From NCBI GenBank assembly GCA_002296225.1, contig DBHR01000089.1, positions 1 through 20,326 on the forward strand: a stretch of DNA of 20,326 bases. Reading direction: 5' to 3'. Positions 1 through 7,408 of this stretch are shown here, one piece after another. Every line of letters begins with the position of its first letter. Position 1 is the first letter of the stretch. A program made the position numbers and the translations under genes. Below the pieces are notes generated by a model that was not told the DNA's origin, made no database searches, and was given only the letters and a program-made list of their open reading frames with translations. The stretch is from Acidobacteria bacterium UBA823. GTDB taxonomy: Bacteria; Acidobacteriota; Vicinamibacteria; Vicinamibacterales; UBA823.

Positions 1-1004
1 CCCATCTCGCGCATCCACGCATGCTCAGGCCCAACCGCAGCGTAGTCCAGACCCGGCGCAATCGAGTGCGTCGCCTGAATGTTTCCGGCGGCGTCCTGAA
101 GCACATAACTCCGTGTTCCCTGGAGAACGCCCATCGTCCCACCGGCGAAGCGTGCTGCGTGTCCACCAGGCTGAATCGCTTTTCCACCAGCTTCCACGCC
201 GATGAGTCGCACGTTCATATCTTCCACGAAACCGTCGAACACTCCGAGCGCGTTACTGCCTCCACCGACACACGCCACGACGACTTCCGGGGGGCCGCCA
301 AGGATCTCGACGACCTGGCTTCTGGCTTCCCGCCCGATAACCGACTGGAATTCACGCACCATTAGTGGATAAGGGTGCGGTCCAAGCACCGAGCCAAGTA
401 AATAATAGGTATCCGCGACGTTGGTCACCCAATCTCGCATCGCCTCGTTGATCGCATCCTTCAGGGTCCGACTACCTCCCTCAACTTTTCGGACCGACGC
501 ACCCAACAACCTCATCCGAACAACGTTCAGAGCCTGGCGCGCCATGTCGTCAGCGCCCATGTAAATCTCGCACTGCAGTCCCAGCAAGGCGCATGCCGTG
601 GCCGTCGCAACACCGTGCTGACCCGCACCGGTTTCGGCCACGACGCGTCGCTTTCCCATCCGAGACGCGAGCAGTGCCTGGCCGATGGCGTTGTTAATCT
701 TGTGGGCTCCGGTATGTGCCAGGTCTTCACGTTTCAACAGGATTGCAGCGCCTCCTAACGCCTTTGTTAGTCGTTCCGCTCGTGTGATCGGCGTCGGCCG
801 ACCAACATACTCAGTCAGTAACCGTTGCATTGTCTGACAGAATGTTGCATCTTCGCGCGCAGCTCGATAGCCAGCCTCCAGTTCCTCAATCGGCGCAACA
901 AGTGTTTCGGGAACGTAGCGCCCCCCATACGGCCCGTAGTAGCCCCGCTCGTCGGGATCGCGCCGACCGAATATCGGTGCCGAAATTACGGAAGACTCAG
1001 CCAT
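1..1004 (-). CDS. trpB: Tryptophan synthase beta chain (3' end cut off by window edge)
   Basis: Catalyses the PLP-dependent condensation of indole with serine to give tryptophan, normally in an alpha2-beta2 complex with TrpA. The reading frame from the ATG at 1004 gives 334 codons before the window edge; the family is usually about 400 residues, so roughly the last 65 are missing. Visible landmarks are the N-terminal GYYGPYGGRYVPE block (residues 21-33), HTGAHKIN with the PLP-binding Lys at about 102, ETGAGQHG with the catalytic Glu at about 124, and the phosphate-binding GGGSN at about 247-251. The start lies 3 bases after the trpF stop, with an AAGGTG ribosome site spanning that stop. It is the last visible gene of the aroDE-trp operon. 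trpA would be expected next, outside the window. Identity is very secure. Confidence 0.97.
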   Translation of the reverse strand, partial: MAESSVISAPIFGRRDPDERGYYGPYGGRYVPETLVAPIEELEAGYRAAREDATFCQTMQRLLTEYVGRPTPITRAERLTKALGGAAILLKREDLAHTGAHKINNAIGQALLASRMGKRRVVAETGAGQHGVATATACALLGLQCEIYMGADDMARQALNVVRMRLLGASVRKVEGGSRTLKDAINEAMRDWVTNVADTYYLLGSVLGPHPYPLMVREFQSVIGREARSQVVEILGGPPEVVVACVGGGSNALGVFDGFVEDMNVRLIGVEAGGKAIQPGGHAARFAGGTMGVLQGTRSYVLQDAAGNIQATHSIAPGLDYAAVGPEHAWMREM

Positions 1005-1007
1005 GGA

Positions 1008-1661
1008 TCACCTTTCTTCGCCTCGCGGGCACTGCATCGCTACCGCGGCGAAAAACGCCTCGAGCTTTTGAGCATCCTTGCGACCCGGCTCGGCCTCTAC
1101 CCCAGAGGAAACATCCACACCGTATGGACGAACCGTAGTAATCGCCAAACCCACATTGTCAGGTCTCAACCCTCCGGATAAGATGATGCTCCGCTGACGA
1201 GCCCACTTTGCGGCCTCCGCCCAATCAACTTGTTGACCGCTGCCACCTCTTCTTAATGGATCGTGAACATCGAATAACACCGTCACCTCCAGCGGGATTG
1301 CATTGACTGGCGAAACTGGACCAGACGTCCCCAACGCAACCGTTCGGATCACTTTCCGATTAAGATTCCTCATTAAATCCGGCGGCTCGTCTCCGTGTAA
1401 CTGCACCACATCGACCTTAGCTGCCCCCACAGTCTCGCGAATCTCTGAGGCATCCGCGTCGACGAACACGCCCACGGACGTCGTCATCGGCCCGACAGCC
1501 TCAATAATCGAGGCTGCCCGCTCCACCGACACGCACCTTGGGCTCTTCTGCCAGAACACAAAGCCGAGCGCTGACGCACCGAGGCCCACTGCCCGCACGC
1601 CGTCATCGATATTCGTAATCCCACAAACTTTCACTCGCACCAATGTATCCCTAGCCTTCAC
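1008..1661 (-). CDS. trpF: Phosphoribosylanthranilate isomerase
   Basis: Converts N-(5-phosphoribosyl)anthranilate to the carboxyphenylamino-deoxyribulose phosphate, third step of tryptophan synthesis, cytoplasmic TIM barrel. The 217-residue product has the catalytic Cys in KVCGI (C13), the QLHGDE block (about 87-92), the catalytic Asp in LFD (D131), and the phosphate-binding LSGGL (161-165) and GVDVSSGVE (181-189) motifs. The start given is GTG at 1661, overlapping the end of trpC by 11 bases, with GAGG about 7 bases upstream. A TTG at 1643 or GTG at 1640 would give a more typical N-terminus close to KVCGI and would follow the trpC stop, so the exact start is uncertain. It sits between trpC and trpB as a separate gene rather than as a trpC-trpF fusion. 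Confidence 0.96.
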   Translation of the reverse strand: MKARDTLVRVKVCGITNIDDGVRAVGLGASALGFVFWQKSPRCVSVERAASIIEAVGPMTTSVGVFVDADASEIRETVGAAKVDVVQLHGDEPPDLMRNLNRKVIRTVALGTSGPVSPVNAIPLEVTVLFDVHDPLRRGGSGQQVDWAEAAKWARQRSIILSGGLRPDNVGLAITTVRPYGVDVSSGVEAEPGRKDAQKLEAFFAAVAMQCPRGEER

Positions 1662-2478
1662 GTAACGCCTCTAGCGCCCTTCCTGGGGCAGAGTCGGTCA
1701 CTAGGACCTCGCCGATCAAAAACCCGTGATATCCAGCATCCCGCAGACGGACGAGGTCGCGATGCGTTCGCAAGCCGCTCTCTGCGATCGCAATGACGTC
1801 TCCCGGCATCCGCTCAATGAGCCTGGCCGTGGTCTCCAAACCGATTTCTAATGTGCGCAGGTTTCGGTTATTGACCCCAATAATTCCCGCGCCGGCTCCG
1901 ACCGCTCGTTCCAGTTCCATTTCGTCATGGACCTCAACGAGGGCCGCGAGCCCCAGCGCCTCGACCGACGCAAGAAGACTCGCAAGGATGTTGTCTTCCA
2001 AGGCCGCAACAATGAGCAGGGCTGCGTCTGCACCCGCTGCCCGGGCCTCAATAAGCTGATACTCCGTTACCACGAACTCCTTACGAAGGATTGGAAGGTC
2101 GACGGCATCGCGAACCGATTTGAGGTGTTCCACGCTTCCGTCAAAAAACGATGGTTCCGTCAAAACAGAAATCGCCGCAGCCCCAGCCCGAGCGTACACC
2201 CGAGCTAACGCGGCTGGGTCGTAGTCCTTCTGCAGGATCCCCCTTACAGGCGACCGACGTTTACACTCGGCGATCACGTTAAAACCTTCGCTCCGCGCCA
2301 ACGCGGCCCGAAACTCCTCTGCCCTTGGCGTTCTCGCCGCCGCTTCCCGCTCTAGTTGCCCGTTAGGAATCAACTTCCGGCGCTCGGCCACCGCGACCCT
2401 CGTTGCTCCCACGACTGCCGTTAATAGGTCCGGTGTCCCAGCATGAGTCGAGGCACTATAATCCGGAAGCAGGGTCAT
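1651..2478 (-). CDS. trpC: Indole-3-glycerol phosphate synthase
   Basis: Closes the indole ring, turning carboxyphenylamino-deoxyribulose phosphate into indole-3-glycerol phosphate; cytoplasmic TIM barrel. The 275-residue protein shows the family motifs in order: IAECKRRSP with the catalytic Lys at about 73, LTEPSFFDGS (106-115), LRKEF with a second catalytic Lys (about 133), GVNNRNL (201-207) and IAESGL (231-236). Length matches the family. The ATG at 2478 shares four bases (ATGA) with the trpD stop, a sign of translational coupling. The stop (TAG at 1651-1653) lies inside the longest version of trpF. It is a single-function gene, not fused to trpF as in enterobacteria. Confidence 0.97.
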   Translation of the reverse strand: MTLLPDYSASTHAGTPDLLTAVVGATRVAVAERRKLIPNGQLEREAAARTPRAEEFRAALARSEGFNVIAECKRRSPVRGILQKDYDPAALARVYARAGAAAISVLTEPSFFDGSVEHLKSVRDAVDLPILRKEFVVTEYQLIEARAAGADAALLIVAALEDNILASLLASVEALGLAALVEVHDEMELERAVGAGAGIIGVNNRNLRTLEIGLETTARLIERMPGDVIAIAESGLRTHRDLVRLRDAGYHGFLIGEVLVTDSAPGRALEALREG

Positions 2479-3506
2479 GCGGGGTTCGCCTCCATGCGTC
2501 TATTGGAGACTTCTACCATCTGGTCAAGCTTCCGACTTGCCTTGCCTGAATCGATCACCCCGGCAGCCAACACGATCCCATCTCGAAGGGTCCGTACGCG
2601 TTCCGCTATCAGTAGCGCAGCAGCCGCATTCAGAACAACGACATCCCGAGTAGGTCCCTTCGCGCCGGAAAGTATCGAGCGAGTGATCGCCGCATTCTCG
2701 CTCGCGTCGCCCCCTTGCAGCGCACGCATTTCAGCACGTTGCATACCATGCTCGGCCGGATGTACGTAAAAAGTGTTCACAACCCCTCGCCAACATTCGG
2801 AAACCTTCGTGTGCCCAGTCGTAGAAATCTCATCGAGGCCGTCCGCCCCATGCACGACCCACGCCCGCTCCGAACCCAATAAAGCCAAGGCCCGGGCAAT
2901 GAGCTCAGTATGTTCCGGCCGTGGTACGCCTACCAACTGCCGCGTCGCACCAGCGGGGTTCGTTAGCGGACCCAGAAGATTGAACGCAGTGCGCACGCCA
3001 AGAGCCTTCCGTGCCGGTCCCGCGTGCCTCATTGACGGATGAAAAGTCGGTGCGAAGAAAAATCCAATACCGACCGCATCAAGACAACGCTCCACCTGAA
3101 CGGGGGCCGCCGCCACGTTAACGCCAAGCGCTTCGAACAGGTCCGCACTTCCGCACCGGCTAGACACCGCCCGATTTCCATGTTTAGCCACTGTTACATC
3201 GCAGCCCGCCAACACTAGCGCCACGACCGACGACACATTAAACGTATGTGATTGGTCTCCGCCGGTACCACAAGTGTCAAACACTTCACCCCGTGTGCTG
3301 ACTAAGCGCACGGCGTTCGCCCGCATCGTCCTGGCTAAGCCGACGATTTCGTCAGGGCGCTCTCCTTTCATCGCCAAGCCAATTAGTAGCCCACCGATCT
3401 GAGCAGGCGCGGCACGGCCGGCCATGATCTCTTCCATTGCGGCTGCCGCTTCTGAAGAAGAAAGGTCGTGATGCTTTAATAACTTATCCAACAGCGTCGA
3501 AAACAT
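2475..3506 (-). CDS. trpD: Anthranilate phosphoribosyltransferase
   Basis: Transfers phosphoribose from PRPP to anthranilate, second committed step of tryptophan synthesis. With the ATG at 3506 the product is 343 residues, normal for the family. Key motifs are the PRPP-binding GTGGD (80-84), KHGNRAVSS (108-116), the GSAD block (119-122), and the conserved stretch around HPSMRHAGPARKALGVRT (156-173). The frame stays open upstream to 3593, but that extension lies inside trpG and lacks family similarity. The ATG at 3506 overlaps the trpG stop by one base (TGATG) and has GGAG nine bases upstream, so it was chosen. It is a stand-alone TrpD; the amidotransferase is a separate gene upstream. Confidence 0.97.
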   Translation of the reverse strand: MFSTLLDKLLKHHDLSSSEAAAAMEEIMAGRAAPAQIGGLLIGLAMKGERPDEIVGLARTMRANAVRLVSTRGEVFDTCGTGGDQSHTFNVSSVVALVLAGCDVTVAKHGNRAVSSRCGSADLFEALGVNVAAAPVQVERCLDAVGIGFFFAPTFHPSMRHAGPARKALGVRTAFNLLGPLTNPAGATRQLVGVPRPEHTELIARALALLGSERAWVVHGADGLDEISTTGHTKVSECWRGVVNTFYVHPAEHGMQRAEMRALQGGDASENAAITRSILSGAKGPTRDVVVLNAAAALLIAERVRTLRDGIVLAAGVIDSGKASRKLDQMVEVSNRRMEANPA

Positions 3507-4072
3507 CACATCTCCAAAAACGTATTCACGAGCTGAGAGCCCACCTTCGTGAGAATCGATTCGGGATGAAACTGCACGCCATGAGTCGGCCACCGTTGGT
3601 GGCGAAGGCCCATCACGGCCCCGTCATCAGTCGCCCGAGCGGTAACTTCAAGTTGTTTCGGAAGACCAACCTCAGACACCACTAGAGAGTGATATCGAGT
3701 GGCGTTGAATCCCGCTTCGACGCCCTCGAAGATCCCCCGACCGTCGTGTTCAATCGTCGAGCACTTTCCGTGCCGTACCTCGCCATTCCCTGTGATGCAT
3801 GCCCCAAATGCCACACCGATCGCCTGATGGCCAAGGCACACCCCTAACACCGGCACTCGGGGCGCCAGCCGTCGAATGAGACCAATGGAAATCCCCGCGT
3901 GCTCTGGTCGCCCTGGTCCTGGTGAAATTACCACCCGGTCAGGCTTTAGCGCCTCAGCTTCATCCACGGTGACTTCGTTATTTCGTCGCACTATTGGCCT
4001 TGCGCCGAGTTGTCCCAGATATTGCACCAGGTTGTAAGTAAAGGAATCGTAATTATCCAGAACCAGCACCAT
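3506..4072 (-). CDS. trpG: Anthranilate synthase glutamine amidotransferase subunit
   Basis: Hydrolyses glutamine and passes ammonia to TrpE for anthranilate synthesis. The 188-residue class I amidotransferase has DNYDSFTYN (6-14), the oxyanion-region SPGPG (50-54), the nucleophile Cys79 in GVCLGHQAI, the HGK motif (101-103), and the catalytic His169 and Glu171 in FHPES. The start is the ATG at 4072, two bases after the trpE stop, with a GGTGAGGTG ribosome site. In many bacteria the same subunit also serves aminodeoxychorismate synthase (PabA) in folate synthesis. No pabB is visible here, so a dual role cannot be judged. Its position directly after trpE makes the tryptophan role secure. Confidence 0.96.
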   Translation of the reverse strand: MVLVLDNYDSFTYNLVQYLGQLGARPIVRRNNEVTVDEAEALKPDRVVISPGPGRPEHAGISIGLIRRLAPRVPVLGVCLGHQAIGVAFGACITGNGEVRHGKCSTIEHDGRGIFEGVEAGFNATRYHSLVVSEVGLPKQLEVTARATDDGAVMGLRHQRWPTHGVQFHPESILTKVGSQLVNTFLEM

Positions 4073-4074
4073 TG

Positions 4075-5562
4075 CTACACCTCACCTTGGGCCATACGGA
4101 TGGCCCGCAGCATCGCTCGAGCCTTCGCACGGGTTTCATCGTATTCGGCCGTTGGATCCGAATCTGCCACGATGCCCGCTCCCGCTTGAACCGATGCGCA
4201 TTTGCCGTGAACCGTGACCGTCCGAATACCGATGCAGCAATCGAGATTACCGGCAAAATCCAAATAGCCGATCGCCCCCGCATAAATGCCACGGCGCGTG
4301 GGCTCCAAGTCGGCGATGAGCTCCATCGCACGAATCTTTGGGGCACCAGAAACGGTCCCGGCAGGAAAACACGCTGCCAGGGCATCAAGGCGGTCGACCC
4401 CTTCGGCTAAATGCCCTTCCACTTTAGAAACGAGATGCATGACGTGCGAGTAACGTTCCACTCGCATAAACTGTGCCACCCTGACGGAACCGTATTCGGC
4501 AACTCGTCCGAGATCGTTCCGGCCCAAGTCAACCAGCATGACATGTTCGGCGCGCTCCTTCTCATCGCCCTTTAACTCTTCGGCTAAGGCGTCGTCGGCT
4601 TCTTCGGTCATGCCGCGCGGGCGAGTTCCAGCGATAGGATGAGTCTCAACCCGTCCATCTTCGACGCGAACCAGCATCTCAGGGGAGGAACCGGCAATCG
4701 CCGTACCCCCAAGTCGAATGAAATACATGTACGGAGACGGGTTCACGTACCGAAGAGCTCTATAGACCGAGAACGGGTCATCCTCAAATTCGACTTGAAA
4801 CCGTTGCGACAAAACAACCTGAAGGATGTCGCCCTTCTCAATGTGAGACTTGGCACGCCGGACCCCGTCTTCAAATGCCTCTTGAGAAATATTTGACGTC
4901 ACCGAGGCGGGTTTTGCGTCCTTCGGTTCTGGCCGTGAAAGCGCCCGTTGCAGCTCTTGTTCGAGAAACTCAATCTTGGCGCATGCGAATTGATACAACG
5001 ACTTCAAGGGCTCTTTCGGTCTTACTCTCGCGTTTGCGATAATCAAAATGCGGTGTTTTACATGATCAAAGGCCAACACCGTATCAAACAACATAAAGAC
5101 CGCATCATCCGCTTCAGCGTCGCCAGTTTCGACTCGATCTGGCCAGCTCGCAGCCAGGGTCGGCTCGAACCAAGACGCTGCGTCGTATCCTAGGTAACCA
5201 ACAGCACCACCAGTAAATCGAGGCAAGTCAGGAACCGGCGGTGACTCGTACTCCGTCATCACTGAGCGAAGAGCTTCCATGAAGGGTTGGTCAGATTGAC
5301 TCACCACACCCGCCTTCTCGACGATGGTCTGACCCTTTCGTGCACGAAGCACTAGAAACGGGTCCTTGCCAAGAAACGAATATCGCGCGACCTGTTCACC
5401 ACCCTCAACGCTTTCCAAGAGGAAGGCATGGTCCGAATGTTCCGCGACCTTCAGAAACGCCGAGACGGGCGTCAAGAGGTCGGCCAGAATTTCTCTATAT
5501 ACGGGAACGAAGGTTCCCTGAGTGGCGAGCGTTTCAAATTCCTCAAACGACGTCTGCCTCAT
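4075..5562 (-). CDS. trpE: Anthranilate synthase component I
   Basis: Converts chorismate plus ammonia from TrpG to anthranilate, the branch-point step into tryptophan. The 495-residue product (from ATG 5562) has the N-terminal regulatory LLES motif (48-51) and NPSPYM (274-279), which in characterised TrpE proteins line the tryptophan feedback pocket. The catalytic chorismate-binding blocks follow: HPIAGTRPRG (308-317), HVMLVDLGRNDLGRV (340-354), FPAGTVSGAPK (399-409) and the C-terminal AGAGIVADSDP. The frame is open to 5646, but the ATG at 5562 overlaps the aroDE stop as ATGA and has GGAGG seven bases upstream, so the shorter form is preferred. Feedback inhibition by tryptophan is inferred from LLES. 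It would add to the transcriptional attenuator found upstream of aroDE. Confidence 0.97.
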   Translation of the reverse strand: MRQTSFEEFETLATQGTFVPVYREILADLLTPVSAFLKVAEHSDHAFLLESVEGGEQVARYSFLGKDPFLVLRARKGQTIVEKAGVVSQSDQPFMEALRSVMTEYESPPVPDLPRFTGGAVGYLGYDAASWFEPTLAASWPDRVETGDAEADDAVFMLFDTVLAFDHVKHRILIIANARVRPKEPLKSLYQFACAKIEFLEQELQRALSRPEPKDAKPASVTSNISQEAFEDGVRRAKSHIEKGDILQVVLSQRFQVEFEDDPFSVYRALRYVNPSPYMYFIRLGGTAIAGSSPEMLVRVEDGRVETHPIAGTRPRGMTEEADDALAEELKGDEKERAEHVMLVDLGRNDLGRVAEYGSVRVAQFMRVERYSHVMHLVSKVEGHLAEGVDRLDALAACFPAGTVSGAPKIRAMELIADLEPTRRGIYAGAIGYLDFAGNLDCCIGIRTVTVHGKCASVQAGAGIVADSDPTAEYDETRAKARAMLRAIRMAQGEV

Positions 5563-7019
5563 AACGTTTCCTCCGCACCAACCGTCAACCTCTCGCAAGC
5601 AGCATCTTCGAAAACGGATTCCGGCGGCCGGATGCCCATCCACCACTCAAACTGCTGTTTGGCCTGGGCGACGAGCATAGCCAACCCTCCGAGCGTCCTA
5701 CATCCACGCAATGCCGCTTCACGCATCAGCAAGGTCGGCTGAGGGTTGTAGACGAGGTCATACACCAAGCTCCCGTCCAGCGACAAAGCTGAAACTGGCG
5801 ACTCATCAACTCTCGGGACCATGCCAATAGGCGTCGCGTTTACGAGCAAATCCCAGCTGCCGGGCCGAGGGGGAAACACGTCGACCGTTGCACCGCTCAC
5901 GCTCGCGACTTCTTCAGCTTGGTCGCGACACCGAGCGCAAACCTGAACCGAGGCTCCAGCGTCAACCAACGCCGCGCTCGCAGCCTTCGCTGCACCGCCA
6001 CCACCAATTACCGTCGCCCTAGCACCACTCAGATTAAATATTTCCTGCAATGGCTCGAGAAAGCCGCCAACGTCGCTATTCATGGCCGTCCAACCTTGCG
6101 CTGTGGCACGCACCGTATTCACGGCACCAAGGCGTCGACCGACCATGTCGACGTCTTGCGCGCCGCGATAGACCTCCTGTTTAAATGGTGCTGTCACGCT
6201 GGCACCGGCAATGCCAAAGGCCTCGGCAAAATCGAAGAAATCATGAACGTCAGCCGCTTCCAAAGGAATATAGACAGCATCCCGAGAGATGGCCGTAAAC
6301 CCGGCGTTATGCATCGCCGGCGACACTGAGTGCATAACCGGATTTCCAACCACTCCGTAGATCTCCGTCGTGTCCGAGATATCCCGAAAACGAAACTCTT
6401 TGACCAAACGAACTGCGTCAATTTGCCCCGGAGCCGCAGAGCCCGCATAGGTCCAACAAGCTCCAAACCGGCCCGCCAAGATCCGCGACGAGACGCCTGG
6501 CCCTCCCATGCCAATCATGGCCGCCCGCTCGCCTTCTCGGGCGGCGCGTTTGCCCAAGGCCGCCAGAGGCAATAGGTCAACAAGGCGTTGGATACCTACA
6601 GCAATCTTTACCACCGCGGCCCCCGTAGCCCGCATAGCCCTATATCGGTCCGTCAAATCTCTTGGGCATCTCTCAAATTCATGCCATGACAGCACGACTC
6701 GCGGTGCATGCTCAGTAATCCTTGAATCTTCGGCGCCCGTCCATTCGATGTCTACGTACTCAGATCCGTTCTTGAACGCCTCAAGTAAGATGCGGCTCCG
6801 GTCCGACTCCGAACCAGTAAAGTTGCCTCCATCCCGAACCGCCCTGCAGGTCACGATCGCCGGTTTCGACCGACCCTGAAGAGCACCTGCAACGTCTAGA
6901 TCCTCGATTCCATCAAGACGCAATTCAATCAAGTCGGCCCCGACCGCGGCATCTCGTCGCTGCCGAAGTTCTCGAGTTGTTTTTCCCGTAACGGTGACGC
7001 ACACCTTAGGTTGCGACAT
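5559..7019 (-). CDS. aroDE: Bifunctional 3-dehydroquinate dehydratase / shikimate dehydrogenase
   Basis: A 486-residue fusion catalysing two consecutive shikimate-pathway steps: dehydroquinate to dehydroshikimate, then NADPH-dependent reduction to shikimate. The N-terminal half (about 1-212) is a type I dehydratase with IELRLDG (31-37), the catalytic His113 in SWHEF and the Schiff-base Lys138 in KIAV. The C-terminal half (about 217-486) is AroE-like, with GNPVMHSVSPAMHN (225-238), the catalytic Lys280 in TAPFK, GAVNTV (298-303), NSD (314-316), a nucleotide-binding GGGGAAKA (339-346), NATPIGM (394-400) and a C-terminal GGLAMLVAQA. Similar fusions are known in plants, chlamydiae and planctomycetes. 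It is the first structural gene of the operon, 34 bases after the attenuator terminator, and overlaps trpE by four bases. The ribosome site is modest (GAGA before ATG 7019). Confidence 0.96.
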   Translation of the reverse strand: MSQPKVCVTVTGKTTRELRQRRDAAVGADLIELRLDGIEDLDVAGALQGRSKPAIVTCRAVRDGGNFTGSESDRSRILLEAFKNGSEYVDIEWTGAEDSRITEHAPRVVLSWHEFERCPRDLTDRYRAMRATGAAVVKIAVGIQRLVDLLPLAALGKRAAREGERAAMIGMGGPGVSSRILAGRFGACWTYAGSAAPGQIDAVRLVKEFRFRDISDTTEIYGVVGNPVMHSVSPAMHNAGFTAISRDAVYIPLEAADVHDFFDFAEAFGIAGASVTAPFKQEVYRGAQDVDMVGRRLGAVNTVRATAQGWTAMNSDVGGFLEPLQEIFNLSGARATVIGGGGAAKAASAALVDAGASVQVCARCRDQAEEVASVSGATVDVFPPRPGSWDLLVNATPIGMVPRVDESPVSALSLDGSLVYDLVYNPQPTLLMREAALRGCRTLGGLAMLVAQAKQQFEWWMGIRPPESVFEDAACERLTVGAEETL

Positions 7020-7052
7020 CCAAATCTCTATGATCTACTTCCAATCAAATAC

Positions 7053-7089
7053 AAAAAGCCCCTCCAACCGGTTCAGGCTGAAGAGGCTT
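7053..7089 (-). terminator. Intrinsic terminator of the aroDE-trp attenuator
   Basis: On the minus strand AAGCCTCTTC (7089-7080) can pair with GGAGGGGCTT (7065-7056) over ten base pairs, three of them G-U, closing a 14-base loop. The last two T of the arm start a run of five T (7057-7053). This is a standard rho-independent terminator, but it sits before aroDE in the 5' leader rather than after a gene. That position, and an alternative partner for its 5' arm (see the antiterminator), suggest conditional termination. Confidence 0.85.
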
Positions 7090-7146
7090 AGTGGGTTTCT
7101 TCGTTGATGACTGTGTGTGCTCAGACCCGCACGGCTGCCTCCTCAG
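7078..7146 (-). promoter_or_regulatory. Candidate antiterminator of the aroDE-trp leader
   Basis: CTGAGGAGGC (7146-7137) is complementary over ten consecutive bases, with a single G-U pair, to GCCTCTTCAG (7087-7078), which includes most of the terminator's 5' arm. The two hairpins cannot form together. The first strand lies inside the leader ORF, spanning its Ser-Glu-Glu-Ala codons about 26 bases downstream of the Trp codon. A ribosome halted at the Trp codon would leave it free, so read-through would follow. A ribosome reaching the stop codon at 7123-7121 would mask part of it, so termination would follow. A weaker earlier hairpin (ACCC 7183-7180 with GGGT 7128-7125, GCTG 7176-7173 with CAGC 7137-7134) could be a pause structure. 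Pairing was done by eye; no energies were computed. Confidence 0.72.
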
Positions 7147-7249
7147 ACAATCTGGTAAAGGAATTAAATCGCCAGCAGTGGGTCGGCAACGCTTCAAGAC
7201 GTCTCGCCTTGACAAGCTCCGAACGGTCGCTGATCACGTCCTTAGTCAT
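7121..7249 (-). CDS. Putative 42-residue leader peptide of the aroDE-trp operon
   Basis: ATG at 7249, stop TGA at 7123-7121. It lies between the operon promoter and the terminator and is too short for ordinary gene callers. The middle reads PTHCWRFNSF (residues 22-31), so one Trp (codon 7174-7172) and two Phe codons (7168-7166, 7159-7157) fall within six residues. The first half is rich in charged residues (RSELVKARR, 9-17). About two thirds of codons end in G or C, which is compatible with real coding. The ribosome site is weak (GGAT six bases upstream); an in-frame TTG lies 12 bases further up, just after a stop. Its 3' end encodes the first antiterminator strand. The proposed role is to report charged tRNA(Trp), perhaps also tRNA(Phe), by ribosome stalling, as in classical trp leaders. 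A single Trp codon is fewer than usual. No similarity to a named leader peptide was recognised. Confidence 0.68.
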   Translation of the reverse strand: MTKDVISDRSELVKARRLEALPTHCWRFNSFTRLSEEAAVRV

Positions 7250-7301
7250 CGGAACATCCAATATCTACGTCACTTCAAAACTACCGCAACTCCAAGACCG
7301 C

Positions 7302-7330
7302 AGGTTAACAAAGCATGTCGGGGGTGTCAA
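7302..7330 (-). promoter_or_regulatory. Promoter of the aroDE-trp operon
   Basis: On the minus strand a perfect -35 hexamer TTGACA (7330-7325) is followed by a 17-base spacer and TAACCT (7307-7302), a good sigma70-type -10. The transcript would start near 7295, giving about 45 untranslated bases before the leader ORF and about 240 before the terminator. It is the only strong promoter seen before aroDE. Confidence 0.75.
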
Positions 7331-7378
7331 TTTCCTGGCCGTCAAACCAGGCCTGCCTACCCGGTCGCCCTTTTCCCC

Positions 7379-7408
7379 TTGACTGTCAATCATCTCCCTG
7401 ACTATAAA
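7379..7408 (+). promoter_or_regulatory. Promoter of the S55-peptidase operon
   Basis: TTGACT (7379-7384), an 18-base spacer and TATAAA (7403-7408) form a sigma70-type promoter facing right. The start would be near 7415, about 35 bases before the ATG at 7450. It is divergent from the aroDE-trp promoter; the two -35 elements are about 50 bases apart, so a shared regulator is possible but not shown. Confidence 0.7.

Noticed and set aside
825..1181. Plus-strand ORFs over the trpB/trpF junction
   Set aside because: They are antisense to two well-conserved genes and encode arginine-rich, motif-free products typical of shadow frames.
3507..3593. Longer trpD starting inside trpG
   Set aside because: The extra 29 residues do not resemble TrpD and the ATG at 3506 has a good ribosome site directly at the trpG stop.
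5563..5646. Longer trpE starting inside aroDE
   Set aside because: The added 28 residues are an out-of-frame reading of the AroE C-terminus; GGAGG and the ATGA overlap point to 5562.
7053..7330. T-box riboswitch before aroDE
   Set aside because: The conserved T-box sequence and specifier/stem I layout were not found; the leader ORF with a competing hairpin explains the region better.
7104..7382. Plus-strand ORF of 92 codons across the aroDE-trp leader
   Set aside because: It runs antisense to the leader ORF, terminator-side sequence and promoter, has no ribosome site or recognisable motif, and its presence is explained by the opposite-strand elements.
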